Assembly: GCA_036244855.1 (NCBI GenBank)
Contig: BQKZ01000011.1
Coordinates: 152,123 to 216,122 of the forward strand
Direction: 5' to 3'
DNA from: Temnopleurus reevesii
Lineage: Eukaryota; Echinodermata; Echinoidea; Temnopleuroida; Temnopleuridae
DNA: 64,000 nt
A model generated the notes under the pieces. That model worked only from the letters and a program-made list of their open reading frames with translations. It did no database searches and was not told where the DNA came from. Of the stretch, positions 22,322 through 33,115 are shown piece by piece (position 1 is the stretch's first letter; each line of letters starts with the position of its first letter). The position numbers were made by a program, and so were the translations under genes.

Positions 22322-22505
22322 ATGGAGTTGGATATTGGGCCGGGTCGTTTCGACTCCATGGAGAAACTTTTCTTGGCGGCAGCCGAAAAAGGAGATAAGA
22401 AAGCGATCCTCTATGCTCTGGAAAACGCCCCGGATTTAAACATCAATTCAACGGACAAAGATGGAAGAAGTGCTTTAGTGATTGCCATCCAGAATGGAAA
22501 TTCAG
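22322..22505 (+). CDS. TRPC-family cation channel, N-terminal coding exon (TRPC1-like), partial
   Basis: This is the only convincing protein-coding segment. It encodes 61 residues plus one base. Residues 14-25 read EKLFLAAAEKGD, and residues 39-56 contain LNIN, then D..GR, then ALVIAI. That is the layout of the start of the cytoplasmic ankyrin-repeat region of TRPC channels, and from memory it is closest to vertebrate TRPC1 (EKLFLLACDKGD; LNINCVDVLGRNA). TRPC proteins are tetrameric plasma-membrane Ca2+/Na+-permeable channels acting downstream of phospholipase C; the membrane segments and pore lie in later exons not seen here. I chose the ATG at 22322 because its context is strong (GCCGGGATGG) and an in-frame TAG lies at 22304-22306. 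The exon ends CAG|GTACGT, a good donor, leaving a phase-1 intron. A pyrimidine-rich stretch ending in AG at 22306 could be an acceptor, so a 5'UTR exon may lie upstream. Family assignment is fairly secure; the TRPC1 subtype is less so. Confidence 0.72.
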
Positions 22506-22511
22506 GTACGT
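22506..22511 (+). other. splice donor of the TRPC-like exon
   Basis: GTACGT directly follows CAG at the point where TRPC similarity ends. The frame stays open only a short way into the presumed intron, to the TAA ending at 22555, and those residues do not resemble a TRPC. Confidence 0.65.
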
Positions 22512-24620
22512 CCAATTTATGTACAATGTGTGTCCTATTTCATCTGTATCATTAATAAACTTTAAGTGTTGCGTACCGTTGTAAACCAGATATGAAAGAG
22601 GACGTATAATCTTATTTAGAATGAAAAGATGGTGTCAATTATATTCAAACGAGATATTTCGTCGCAAATCAAACAAAAAACGGCTGAAAAGTTCAGACGA
22701 AAACGCTTGCATGCGAACTGATTTATGATTCCTGTTGGTATCGATGAGGGATCAAAATAAGAATGAAAAATAAATTGGAAATGACAAAACTGTCAAAGGG
22801 CAAAAACAAAAGACCAATAATGTAAGGCCTAAGAACAATGTCGAGACTGAGTAAAGTGGTCTGAGCATCTCTTCAACATGGCGTTAGGCTCAGCCGTTAG
22901 CCCGGACGTTAACAATTTACCCCCCCCCCCCCAATGAACTGTAGAGAAAACGTATTACATCTACAAAATATCTATGTCCTTGCTCTCCGCATGAATCCAA
23001 TTTGCTTTTCCCCATGCTTTATCTTTATTCGCCGGTTAAAGTGGTTGTATTTGTTCCGATTGCCGTGCAACCTGCCGGGAATCATCCGCAAACGATAATG
23101 ACAAGTCAGATTGAAGACAATGCAGGAAATTACTGTAGCCGGGGAAAAAAACAAATGCCCTGGGCCAAAAAATAAAGTATTTGTGTTTTGTAAATCATGG
23201 AGTCTTGAAAATGTCATCCAAACAACCACTCATCGCCGGCATTGATTTTCTGCCCCTCTGATATGACAGGCAGGAGTTATAGTGTGTACACGTGCAATTA
23301 TAATGCGGAGATGCTCCATTTTTTAAAACGTCATGAAATTGTATATCACATTTCGGCCTTCAACGGCCAGATGACGATACACGAAAGACGTGGATATAAG
23401 ACAAACACGAACTAAAGCTGGATTTAAAGTGCTAGCACTCAAGCTAATTAGTCTGAAGTGCTACAATTCATTATTTGAAAGGTGATGAGAATATTCTTGT
23501 TACGGATGGTAAACCTTATTCAAGGTTTATTATTCCGGGCAATGATTAGCTAATTAGGCCCATGTAATCCCGAATTATATGATGAGAGAAGGTCATGTAG
23601 CTTGAAAGTAAAAAATGAAAATGGCGGCAGTACCCCGAGATTTGTTGAGCAAAACATTCATCTAAAAATATTTTTATTTTGTGAAGTACCGTTTGTATCA
23701 AGACGATCATGATGGTTTGTGTAGCACCACTTACATTTACTTTAAAATTGCTTTAAAATATAGGAATGACTTAATGAGCCACTGAATAATATATTGGGTT
23801 ATAGAGTATTAAACCTTATCGATAATCATTCAATAGAAGAACAGATGGCAGGTCGGTTTTAAAGTCACTATCCGTTAAACCACTGCTTGAAGTTGCACGT
23901 ATCGGAAGTTTAACTTAAAACATATCGTGGAAATACCTAATACATCATAGCCTTAGATAGAGTGGAAATCAAATGCCATTGGAACAAAATAATCGGAATA
24001 GGTACATTTATCCTCTTATTTTGATATCATTGTTAACATATGCAATAATCATATTTTGCATTTCTACGCCTTAACTATTCCCCAAATCAAATCGTTGGAT
24101 TCCTTGGTAGAAACACAAATTATGAAGCCCTCAATAATTTCATTCGGCTAATCCACGATCGTTGTGCTACAGTTTACCCATGTCTCATATTTGGTTCCGG
24201 CCCAAAGTGACCAAGATGTGGTCAATTTAGCTTTGAAGCTCCCACTAGAATACTTTCTTGGGAGTGGGAAGTGTATATATTGTAGGACCTATATATGTGT
24301 TTACTTTAATACATATGTGCAATGAACAGGGGTGGTAATAGCTAAATGTCATTTCCATACGGCACATCCCACTCTTAGAACAGTTTGTAAGACCTAAAAC
24401 GGCTACCCGTGAAAAATAAGGTAGTTATGCCATTTATTAATACTATTATTATCATTTTAATCTATACATTGGTTATTAACGCAAATGTGTGAATGCGGCC
24501 TATAATATGGAATGGTCTTAAATTATCTTTCGTCTCCTGTAATTGTCCCTGTAACTCGCCCGTAACGTTCAGCCGGATGGAACACGCACCAGATGGATAC
24601 ATCTTCGTCAAATTCTCCTC
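22512..24620. other. presumed first intron of the TRPC-like gene, proximal part
   Basis: AT-rich sequence with no open frame resembling a known protein. It contains a 13-14 base C run near 22920. No recognisable second exon was found. Confidence 0.4.
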
Positions 24621-24870
24621 TTTTTTCTCTTCCTCTCTCCCTCTATCTCTCTCTCTCTCTCTTTCCCTTTCTCTCTCGCTCTCTCTCTTCCTCTCTCTTT
24701 CTCTCTCTCTCTGTCTGCACCCATTCTCGCTCTGTCTCCCCCCCCCCTCTCTCTCTCTCTATCTCCTTCTCTCTCGCTCTCTCTCTCTTCCTCTCTCTTT
24801 CTCTCTCTTCCTCTCTCTCTCTCTCTCTCTCTGTCTGCACCCTCTCTCTTTCTGTCTCTCTCTTTCATCG
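24620..24870. repeat. CT/TC microsatellite cluster
   Basis: Almost pure pyrimidine on this strand, with an internal duplicated CTGTCTGCACC landmark (about 24710 and 24830). Ser/Leu-rich and Arg/Glu-rich frames over it, up to 166 codons, are microsatellite translations. Confidence 0.9.
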
Positions 24871-25099
24871 GTATCTGAGTATAATTTGCCGATCAATGAT
24901 GTCGAGATGTCTATATTCACCGACGAATCAATGTTCCCTGATAGCGGAGTTGCAATATTTTTGCAAACTCTTGTCGGTATAATTCTTGTTTAAAGGAATG
25001 GTGCGGCCACAAAAATATAGCATATGATTAAGTGATATGTTATCAGCCTTTTTGCTCAATGTTTAAAGGGGCATTCAAATTGAAAATAATTATTCTCGC

Positions 25100-25268
25100 C
25101 CTTCCATTCTCCTCTTTCTCTCTCTCTCTCTCCGTTTCTTCTTCCCCCCTTCTCTCCCTTTCTCTCCCTCTCTCCCTCTCTCGTTCCCTCTCTATCTGTC
25201 TATCTGTCTCTCTAGCTCTCACTTCAGCTCTCCCTCCTTCCCATCTCTCCTTTTCTTTCTCTCCCCTA
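25100..25268. repeat. CT-rich microsatellite
   Basis: Pyrimidine-rich stretch with CTCT, CCTT and TCTG units. Confidence 0.85.
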
Positions 25269-25269
25269 A

Positions 25270-26290
25270 GGAGGGACCCTGTTGGTAGCATCTAACATGT
25301 CTAACATCTCATTTGAAATTCAGTTTTCTTTTCGCGTTGTCTAAAGAATCATCCACTGAAATGAATGGCTCTGTTAATAATTTTTGACATGGTCTTAAAT
25401 GTCACATACGAGCAGCCACATACATTTTAAGGAATAAAGTTATCTAACATAATCTCAAAAACAAAATGTAAGAATTGTATCATATTTGTTCCAAATGTGG
25501 TCTTTATATGTGTTGAATATGGTATCTCCATTACGGATCCCAATTCTACACATTGCAATCATAAAGATACGAGCTCTATGTTGCAATGTAAATTACTTTA
25601 CATTCCTTAGTGAAAAAAATAAGGACCATCATTAAGATGCAGAAAAGGGGTCTATCCATTATAGAAATGTTTATATTTAATTGATTGAGTAGAAAGGCGT
25701 GCATATTGATTCATATGGCGTCCATTGCTAAGCGGTCAAGCCTGAGCCTCAAATTGGCAACGTGACGTCCTGTGAACATCCAAGAGGTACGTTCACATAT
25801 ACTTGGTTTGAATTAAGAGATGAATGGCCAATGGCACGTGAGTTAACTGTGTGTAAATATGATGTTGCTTTGGTGTCAGTTATGCATGCTTGTTTGCATG
25901 TGTATGTGTATGCTCAAAATTGAACATCACTTCCCTCATCCTCCTAGTGTGACACAAAACCAAGCAGCAAACAAAAGTCTGCGACTACACCAATAGACCA
26001 CTTTCGAAACTTTGTATCAAGACGAACAATATAGACCTAATTTTACTTACATAACAATATTGTTAAAACGCAAAACGTAAAACGCGTAAAACGCAAAACT
26101 CAGAATGGATATCCAGGATACATTTCCTTACATTAGCTTTCATAAGCTAAAATGAACAAACGCTATTACTTGTTAAACATACCAGAGAGCAGTGCTGTAT
26201 AACTTTCCTCTGTTGATACATCAGTATGCTATGGAATGAGTGAATGTTGTTTAACTTTGCCCTTGAAAGAAGATGTCTGAATAGAATTTT
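25270..26290. other. AT-rich DNA, no recognised feature
   Basis: A short 'aaacgcaaaacgtaaaacgcg' type direct repeat lies near 26075-26098. Nothing else recognised. Confidence 0.35.
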
Positions 26291-26293
26291 AAT

Positions 26294-26979
26294 ACATCAC
26301 TACATTCGCTAAGAACGTATATTGATTTATGAACGAAAACGTATTCCGCAGTACATACTTGATATGCCCGTAAAACAACGTTCCATCGTCTGGATGATGG
26401 GGTGGGATGCGCTAACACTGCAAAAACGCTAACGTTAGATTTAACACCAGCCGGAATCTATATAGGACCACATCAGAAAAATGTTAGAATAACACCCGTT
26501 TGGAATCAAATCAATATGTCTAAACTTCAAGTGGTGTTATTCAGGAGTTGAAATAACACCAAATACGTTATAAACTATTTCCGTAAAATAAAGTGGGTCT
26601 TGGACAATAGATACGTCTGTATTAAACTGTGAGGACCCAATGATCACAAACCGGTTCCAATTTCAATAGCATGACAAATGACCATTGAATTGGTGTTCGA
26701 CTTAATTTTTTGGAAATAGTTTATATCGTGTTAATACCAGTAGGTGTTTTAATGTACTAAATTGATTCAAAATGGGTGTTATTTCAATACTTTTCTGGTG
26801 TGGTCCTAAAGAGATTCCGGCTGGTGTTAAATCTAATGCCAGCGTTTTTGCAGTGTACTTATCTAGCGCACCCCACCCCATCAACCCGGCGGTGGATGGT
26901 TGTTTAACAGGCTTATCTAAGTATGTACTCCGGAATACATACGTAAACCAATATACATTATAAGCAAATGTAGTGATGT
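26294..26979. mobile_element. 686-bp foldback (long inverted repeat) element
   Basis: Two arms of roughly 300 bp are reverse complements around 26636, with substitutions and small gaps. Landmarks pair from outside in: ACATCACTACAT with ATGTAGTGATGT, GTACATACTT with AAGTATGTAC, GATGGGGTGGG with CCCACCCCATC, CACTGCAAAAACGCT with AGCGTTTTTGCAGTG, and TTTAACACCAGCCGGAATCT with its complement. CACTGCAAAAACGC, about 120 bp inside, is itself of the type found at the ends of DNA transposons, so an inner element within a larger palindrome is possible. Short frames on both strands are shadows. Confidence 0.75.
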
Positions 26980-27373
26980 GGTTTTGCGTTTTTGCAATTT
27001 AGCAGTGTATAAATGCATCTTTCGTCGTATGTGGATGGATCTATCTTAAAGATCATCTCGAAGCTATGGGGTGTGGTGGTATTTGGGCATCGATTGAGAG
27101 CAAGTGTACTTCTTGCTATGATTGATTTCCCCCATAACCCCACTGAATATCGGATTTTTCATCTTCTCTCCTGCTCTTGACGGCCGGCCCAATCCGTCTC
27201 CATCCCCTCATCCCTCTCTTTCTTCATTCGTTCTATTTCTACTCGTGGTTGAGCCTAGCAGGGTACTCGTCCTGTGGTCTTTCCTGTCCACTTCCCCTCC
27301 ATTCTCCCTACATCTATATCATCATGTCCTTCTTTTCATCTCTTCCTCTTTTTTACTTCTCTCTTTCTATTCA

Positions 27374-27907
27374 TCTTGCACAGACACACGCACACGCCCT
27401 CACGCACACCCTCACACACGCACACACACGCCCTGACACACACACACACGCACATACACACATACGATACCGACACATACAGTACAAACACCGACATGAT
27501 TTATATACACAAACAATATTCAAGCTTATACGCATACGCACAAACGTAACCTTTCCCATCTCTCCTTTTCTATCTCTATGTATCTATCTTTCTCTTCATT
27601 TGTCATACACTCTTCTTTTTTCCTTCTCTCTTTCTATTCATCTTGCACAGACACACGCACACGCCCTCACGCACACACTCACACACGCACACACACGCCC
27701 TGACACACACACACACGCACATACACACATACGATACCGACACATACATTACAAACACCGACATAATTTATATACACAAACAATATTCTAGCTCATACAC
27801 ATACGCACATACGTCACCTTTCCCATCTATCCTTTTCTCTCTCTATGTAGCTATCTTTCTCTGCATTTGTCATACACGCTTATACACACTTAACACTATG
27901 CACACAC
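27374..27907. repeat. two-unit tandem repeat, 267-bp period, CA-rich
   Basis: TCTTGCACAG starts at 27374 and again at 27641. Each unit has a CA microsatellite, then 'catacgataccgacacatac', then a T/C-rich stretch. A third, partial start follows near 27868. Frames up to 204 codons rich in Thr/His/Ser are repeat translations. Confidence 0.85.
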
Positions 27908-28639
27908 ATACACACACACACACATGATTTCTCTCTTGCTTTCTTGTTGTCATGTGTTGTGTTTCTTTTGTCTGGTTAATCAAATAATTCGTATTCATGT
28001 ATATACATTTCCAATGAACCACATAACTCTTCGTTTCTTTAAAATCCATTCAGTACGGTACTCAAAATGTTGAAAAAGCATTTGTCGGCAGTGATCCGCT
28101 GTGACAATCTCGTTGAGCAATGAAGGTTTTTTGTTGTTGTTGTTTTATTTTTGTTTGGGGGGGGGGCAAGTCAGGCTATCAGCGGTCCATAAACATCGAC
28201 TTCGTAAAAATTTGCACCCTCCTGCAAATATTCAAGCTTCAAGCCTTGTTAAAATAATGCGTGCGGTACCGACATTTTATACCAGTAAAAAGCAAGCTCA
28301 TTTAGACCGTAGTCAGAGGAGTTTCATATCTACCGTAGATCATGATCACACATATGACTTTTGCAATCTTATGGAACGTTGAGATAAAAATTCAATCGAT
28401 AGTATCTATATCCATATTTCCATATGTTTCTCTTTCTTAATCTATATCTCTGTCTTCTATCTCGATGTACGTATGTATGTGTGTCTGTCTGTCTGTCTGT
28501 ATATGCTTATAACAAACATACACACAAAACACCTACATGCCCACTTTTCTTTTATCTAATGCATGTTTATCTAATACATTGAAATATTTACTCTTTCAAA
28601 CGCTGGAACGTACAACAACAAACCTACTCATATTCACTA

Positions 28640-28680
28640 AAACACACACACACACATACACACACAATTCCCCACTCTGT

Positions 28681-28745
<65 letters not shown>
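28640..28745. repeat. CA then CT microsatellites
   Basis: A short CA tract (28640-28665) is followed by about 60 bases of nearly pure CT. Confidence 0.9.
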
Positions 28746-28748
<3 letters not shown>

Positions 28749-29277
28749 GGAGTGTCTATCTATTTAAGTATTATTTATGTTAATTCCCAATGTTTGTATC
28801 TTCCCCTACACCCTCTCTCTCTTACACATGCACACACACACACACGCTCTCTCTCGTATCATTTCCTTTTCTTTTTACTTCTGTTTCCATTTGGTCGAAG
28901 CTTCCTCCCCAGCCTATTGCCTTATGTTAGTTTTTATATCGAATTTTGTATCTCCCTCTCTCACATCCTCCTCCTTTTTCTTCTTTTACTCGCCTTTAAT
29001 TGTATTTTTGGTTCCGTTTTCCTTTGTCGATCGTGTTATCATTTCCATATATCATCATTGGTCTTAGTGATGCTTTTCTCATATTTGTTTCGCTGACAAA
29101 TTCACCAATCTCTTTACCTATGTCAATCATTGAATTAACCACTGTACAAACATAGAGTGGTTCTCCCTTTTCAGTTTATTTTCCCTTTCCTTACTGTTTC
29201 TTTACTAATTCAATAAGCCCCCCCCCCCCCACTCCTATGTCCATGTATTTCACTTTTGTTAACCTCAAATCTTTATA

Positions 29278-29590
29278 GTGCTCTCTCTCACTCTCACTCT
29301 CTCTTTCTCTCTTTCTCACACCACCCCTCTCTATCTCTCTCCCTTGCTTCCCTCTCGCTCTCTCTCTCTCCTCCTCTTCCCTCTCCATTCTCTCTCTCTC
29401 TCTCTTTCTTACACCACCCTCTCACTCTCCCTTTCTCTATCTTTCTTTCCCTCGCTTCCCCTCTCTCCCCTCTCTCGTTCTCTCTCCCTCGCACCCCGTG
29501 GTCTATTTCTCTTTATCCCTCCTTCTATCCCCCCTCTCTCTCTCTATCTTACTCTCTCTCTCTCTCTCTTTCTCCATCCTTCTCTTCACT
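29278..29590. repeat. CT-rich microsatellite cluster
   Basis: Pyrimidine-only runs with recurring 'cacaccaccc' or 'tacaccaccc' landmarks, suggesting about 80-bp internal units. Ser/Leu-rich and Glu/Arg-rich frames here are not genes. Confidence 0.88.
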
Positions 29591-29599
29591 TGACTATTA

Positions 29600-30210
29600 A
29601 ATCTTCCTCCATCCATCTTCTCTAAACTTTTTATCCGTTCCTTACATCAATCAATCTTTCAATTAACTCTAAGAATTAGGATCCAAGTGACACGTACAAT
29701 TCTGCAACCCAAATTCCGACAACGCTTGGTACAGCAAAACCATTTTTATTCTATCGGGGCTTTTATCAACAGAGGCTTGATTTTCATTGTCAATATTCTG
29801 ATTTTGTTCTTTAAAATTATAAAATCAAGCAGTCAGGTTCATGTTATCATATTTGGATCAATAAAAAAACAACAACAAACAGTGCATGAAAGAAGGAAGT
29901 TATACAGGCACTTACATATCTAGAAATATTGTCGATTTGTTTATACTGCTCAGTGCGCGTTTATGTAAGTGAAATTATTAAGTCTACTTTTTAAGCAATA
30001 AACGTTATTTTTGAAGCCTAATATTGACACATCTTGTTCTTCACCTGCACCCATATAGATAGTATTAAGAATCTGACAGTTGAGAATATTTTAAAACCAA
30101 AACAATGTTGAGCAATGTCAATTGTATTTTCCTTGTTAGGAAATTTATCAAAATTGGTTTCCCTTACCAGGAAACCACAATTGACTCGATATGATTGATT
30201 TGAATATATC
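29600..30210. other. AT-rich DNA, no recognised feature
   Basis: Nothing recognised. A 78-codon frame at 29687-29923 has no motif. Confidence 0.35.
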
Positions 30211-31779
30211 TACTCATTCTTTCTTTTGCGTTCCATTCCCTCCCTTTTTTCATCCCATCTTTTCATAATCACTCCATCTAAGATCTAAGACTGATTGTCT
30301 ATTTGCACTTCTCCTCATTCATCTTCTCCCCATGCTCTTCTATTCATCTGCTACCAATGTATCATGTTCTGATCTAAATGACCCAACATCCACTCTCTTC
30401 TCCCTGGGTCATACGCTAGATCTCACTTAAATTCAGTTCTTCTTACAATTGCAGAGCTCTTTTTTTCAATCTAAGTATCCGTTTAAAAGTAATGTTCGAT
30501 GTATGTGAAATTTTTCTCAACCTGAATGATGGCGGACGAATAGCTTACTTTGCAAAACATTTGATGTTGGAAATGAGTATATCATTCTTCAATTAGATAC
30601 CTGTACTAAGATTTCTTCTTCATGGTATTTCCTTCCGTCTTTCTTTCCTTTCTATTCTATTCGTCGCTCCATCTAAGATCTAAGACTGATTGTCTATTTG
30701 CATTTCTCCTCATTCATCTTCTCCTCCATGCTCTTCTATTCATCTGCTACCAATGTATCCATGTTCTGATCTATTTGACCCAACATCCACCCTCTTCTCC
30801 CTGGGTCATACGCTCGATCTCATTTTAAATACAGTTCTTTTTACAATTGCAGAGCTCTTTTTTCAATCTAGGTATCCGTTTAAAAGTAATGTTCGATGTA
30901 TGTGAAACTTTTCTCAACCTGAATGATGGCGGACGAATAGCTTACTTTGCAAAACATTTGATGTTGGAAATGAGTATATGATTCAATTAGATACCTGTAC
31001 TAAGATTTCTTCTTCATGGTATTTCCTCCCGTCTTTCTTTCCTTTCTATTCTATTCGTCGCTCCATCTAAGATCTAAGACTGATTGTCTATTTGCACTTC
31101 TCCTCATTCATCTTCTCCCCCTGCTCTTCTATTCATCTGCTACCAATGTATCATGTTCTGATGTACTTGACCCAACATCCACCCTCTTCTCCCTGGGTCA
31201 TACGCTCGATCTCATTTTAAATTCAGTTCTCTTTACAAGTACAGAACTATATTTTTTTTCAATCTAAGTATCCGTTTAAAAGTAATGTTCGATGTATATG
31301 GAACTTCTTTCAATCTAAATGATGGCGGACGAATAGCTTTCTTTGTTAAACATTTGATGTTGAAAACGAGTATATCATTCTCCAATTAGATACATGTACT
31401 AAGATTACCTCTTCATGGTATTTCCTTCCGTCTTTCTTTCCTTTCTATTCTATTCGTCGCTCCATCTAAGATCTAAGACTGATTGTCTATTTGCACTTCT
31501 CCTCATTCTTCTCCCCCATGCTCTTCTATTCATCTGCTACCAATGTATCATGTTCTGATCTACTTGACCCAACATCCACCCTCTTCTTCCTGGGTCATAC
31601 GCTCGATCTCATTTTAAATGTAGTTTTTTTTTTTTTTTTTTACAGTTGCAGAGCTCCTTTTTTCAATCTAAGTACACGTTAAAAAGTAATGCTCGATGTA
31701 TGTGTATTCATCATGATCTGAACCACTTGACCCAACATCTCCCTTCCTCCTTCTCTCCCTCCCTCATCTCCCCCTTCTT

Positions 31780-31787
31780 TCACTCTC

Positions 31788-31831
<44 letters not shown>

Positions 31832-31855
31832 CCTCTCTCTTTCTCTCTCTGTCTG
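31780..31855. repeat. CT microsatellite inside the 395-bp array
   Basis: Nearly pure CT with occasional G. It separates the regular units from the diverged ones. Confidence 0.9.
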
Positions 31856-32252
31856 TTATTCTCTTCATTCTTGCGGTAGATCTTCTGTATCTAATTCCAA
31901 TTCAGTACAGGTACAGAGCTCGCTTTATCCAGGTATCAGTTTAAAGGTACTGCTTAATGTGTGCAAATCTTCTTTTAGCCGGAGATATGGTGAACTGACA
32001 CATTTCTTTGTGGAACATTTGGTGTTTAAAAATGATTATGTATTCGTTTAATTAGATAGCCGTACTAAAATTACTTCCTCGCAATTTCCCTTCCTTCGTG
32101 CTTTCCTTTCTTTCTACTCCCTCCCGCTATCTCAGATCTAAGACTGTTTGTCTATTTGTACTTCTCCTCATTCATCTTCTCCCTCACTTGCTGTTTCTTC
32201 CTCGGCTATCAGTGGATCCATCATGATCCGAACCACTTGACCCAACCACCCC

Positions 32253-32968
32253 NNNNNNNNNNNNNNNNNNNNNNNNNNNNNNNNNNNNNNNNNNNNNNNN
32301 NNNNNNNNNNNNNNNNNNNNNNNNNNNNNNNNNNNNNNNNNNNNNNNNNNNNNNNNNNNNNNNNNNNNNNNNNNNNNNNNNNNNNNNNNNNNNNNNNNNN
32401 NNNNNNNNNNNNNNNNNNNNNNNNNNNNNNNNNNNNNNNNNNNNNNNNNNNNNNNNNNNNNNNNNNNNNNNNNNNNNNNNNNNNNNNNNNNNNNNNNNNN
32501 NNNNNNNNNNNNNNNNNNNNNNNNNNNNNNNNNNNNNNNNNNNNNNNNNNNNNNNNNNNNNNNNNNNNNNNNNNNNNNNNNNNNNNNNNNNNNNNNNNNN
32601 NNNNNNNNNNNNNNNNNNNNNNNNNNNNNNNNNNNNNNNNNNNNNNNNNNNNNNNNNNNNNNNNNNNNNNNNNNNNNNNNNNNNNNNNNNNNNNNNNNNN
32701 NNNNNNNNNNNNNNNNNNNNNNNNNNNNNNNNNNNNNNNNNNNNNNNNNNNNNNNNNNNNNNNNNNNNNNNNNNNNNNNNNNNNNNNNNNNNNNNNNNNN
32801 NNNNNNNNNNNNNNNNNNNNNNNNNNNNNNNNNNNNNNNNNNNNNNNNNNNNNNNNNNNNNNNNNNNNNNNNNNNNNNNNNNNNNNNNNNNNNNNNNNNN
32901 NNNNNNNNNNNNNNNNNNNNNNNNNNNNNNNNNNNNNNNNNNNNNNNNNNNNNNNNNNNNNNNNNNNN
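32253..32968. other. assembly gap (716 N) followed by an 18-base C run
   Basis: All N. Continuous frames across it are meaningless. The right edge is an 18-base C run (32969-32986), and diverged array units lie on both sides, so the missing sequence is probably more array plus a poly-C tract. Confidence 0.95.
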
Positions 32969-33115
32969 CCCCCCCCCCCCCCCCCCATCATTCTTCCGTT
33001 AGATCTTCTGTATCACATTTCAATTCAGTCGCGTTTCCAAGTGCACAACTCTCCTGTCGATGTATCTTGTCCTCGGTTTAAAGGTACTTCTCAATGTTTT
33101 CAAGCTACTTAGAGG

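Larger units (their letters stand above)
30215..33115. repeat. tandem array with ~395-bp period, partly degenerate, interrupted by a gap
   Basis: The landmark 'catctaagatctaagactg' occurs at 30275, 30670, 31064 and 31463 (spacings 395, 394 and 399) and in altered form at about 32127. Each unit carries 'cttgacccaacatccaccc', 'ctgggtcatacgct', 'ttacaattgcagagctc' and 'gatggcggacgaatagc'. The fourth unit is cut short. A CT microsatellite (31780-31855) and diverged half units follow, and another diverged half unit resumes after the gap (32987-33115). Frames of 63-83 codons recur in each unit but drift and carry indels, so I do not call them coding. Confidence 0.88.

Noticed and set aside
24493..24993. 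166-codon serine/leucine-rich open frame
   Set aside because: It is the translation of a CT microsatellite; both strands are open there for the same reason.
27177..27791. 204-codon frame rich in Thr, His and Ser
   Set aside because: It spans a CA microsatellite and a 267-bp tandem duplication; no domain is seen and the repeat itself explains the length.
30215..31700. Recurring 63-83-codon frames in the 395-bp array as a tandem gene family
   Set aside because: The frames shift by indels between units and have no conserved end, so the DNA rather than the protein is what is repeated.
32156..33112. 318-codon frame
   Set aside because: Most of it is N; the rest is array sequence and a poly-C run.
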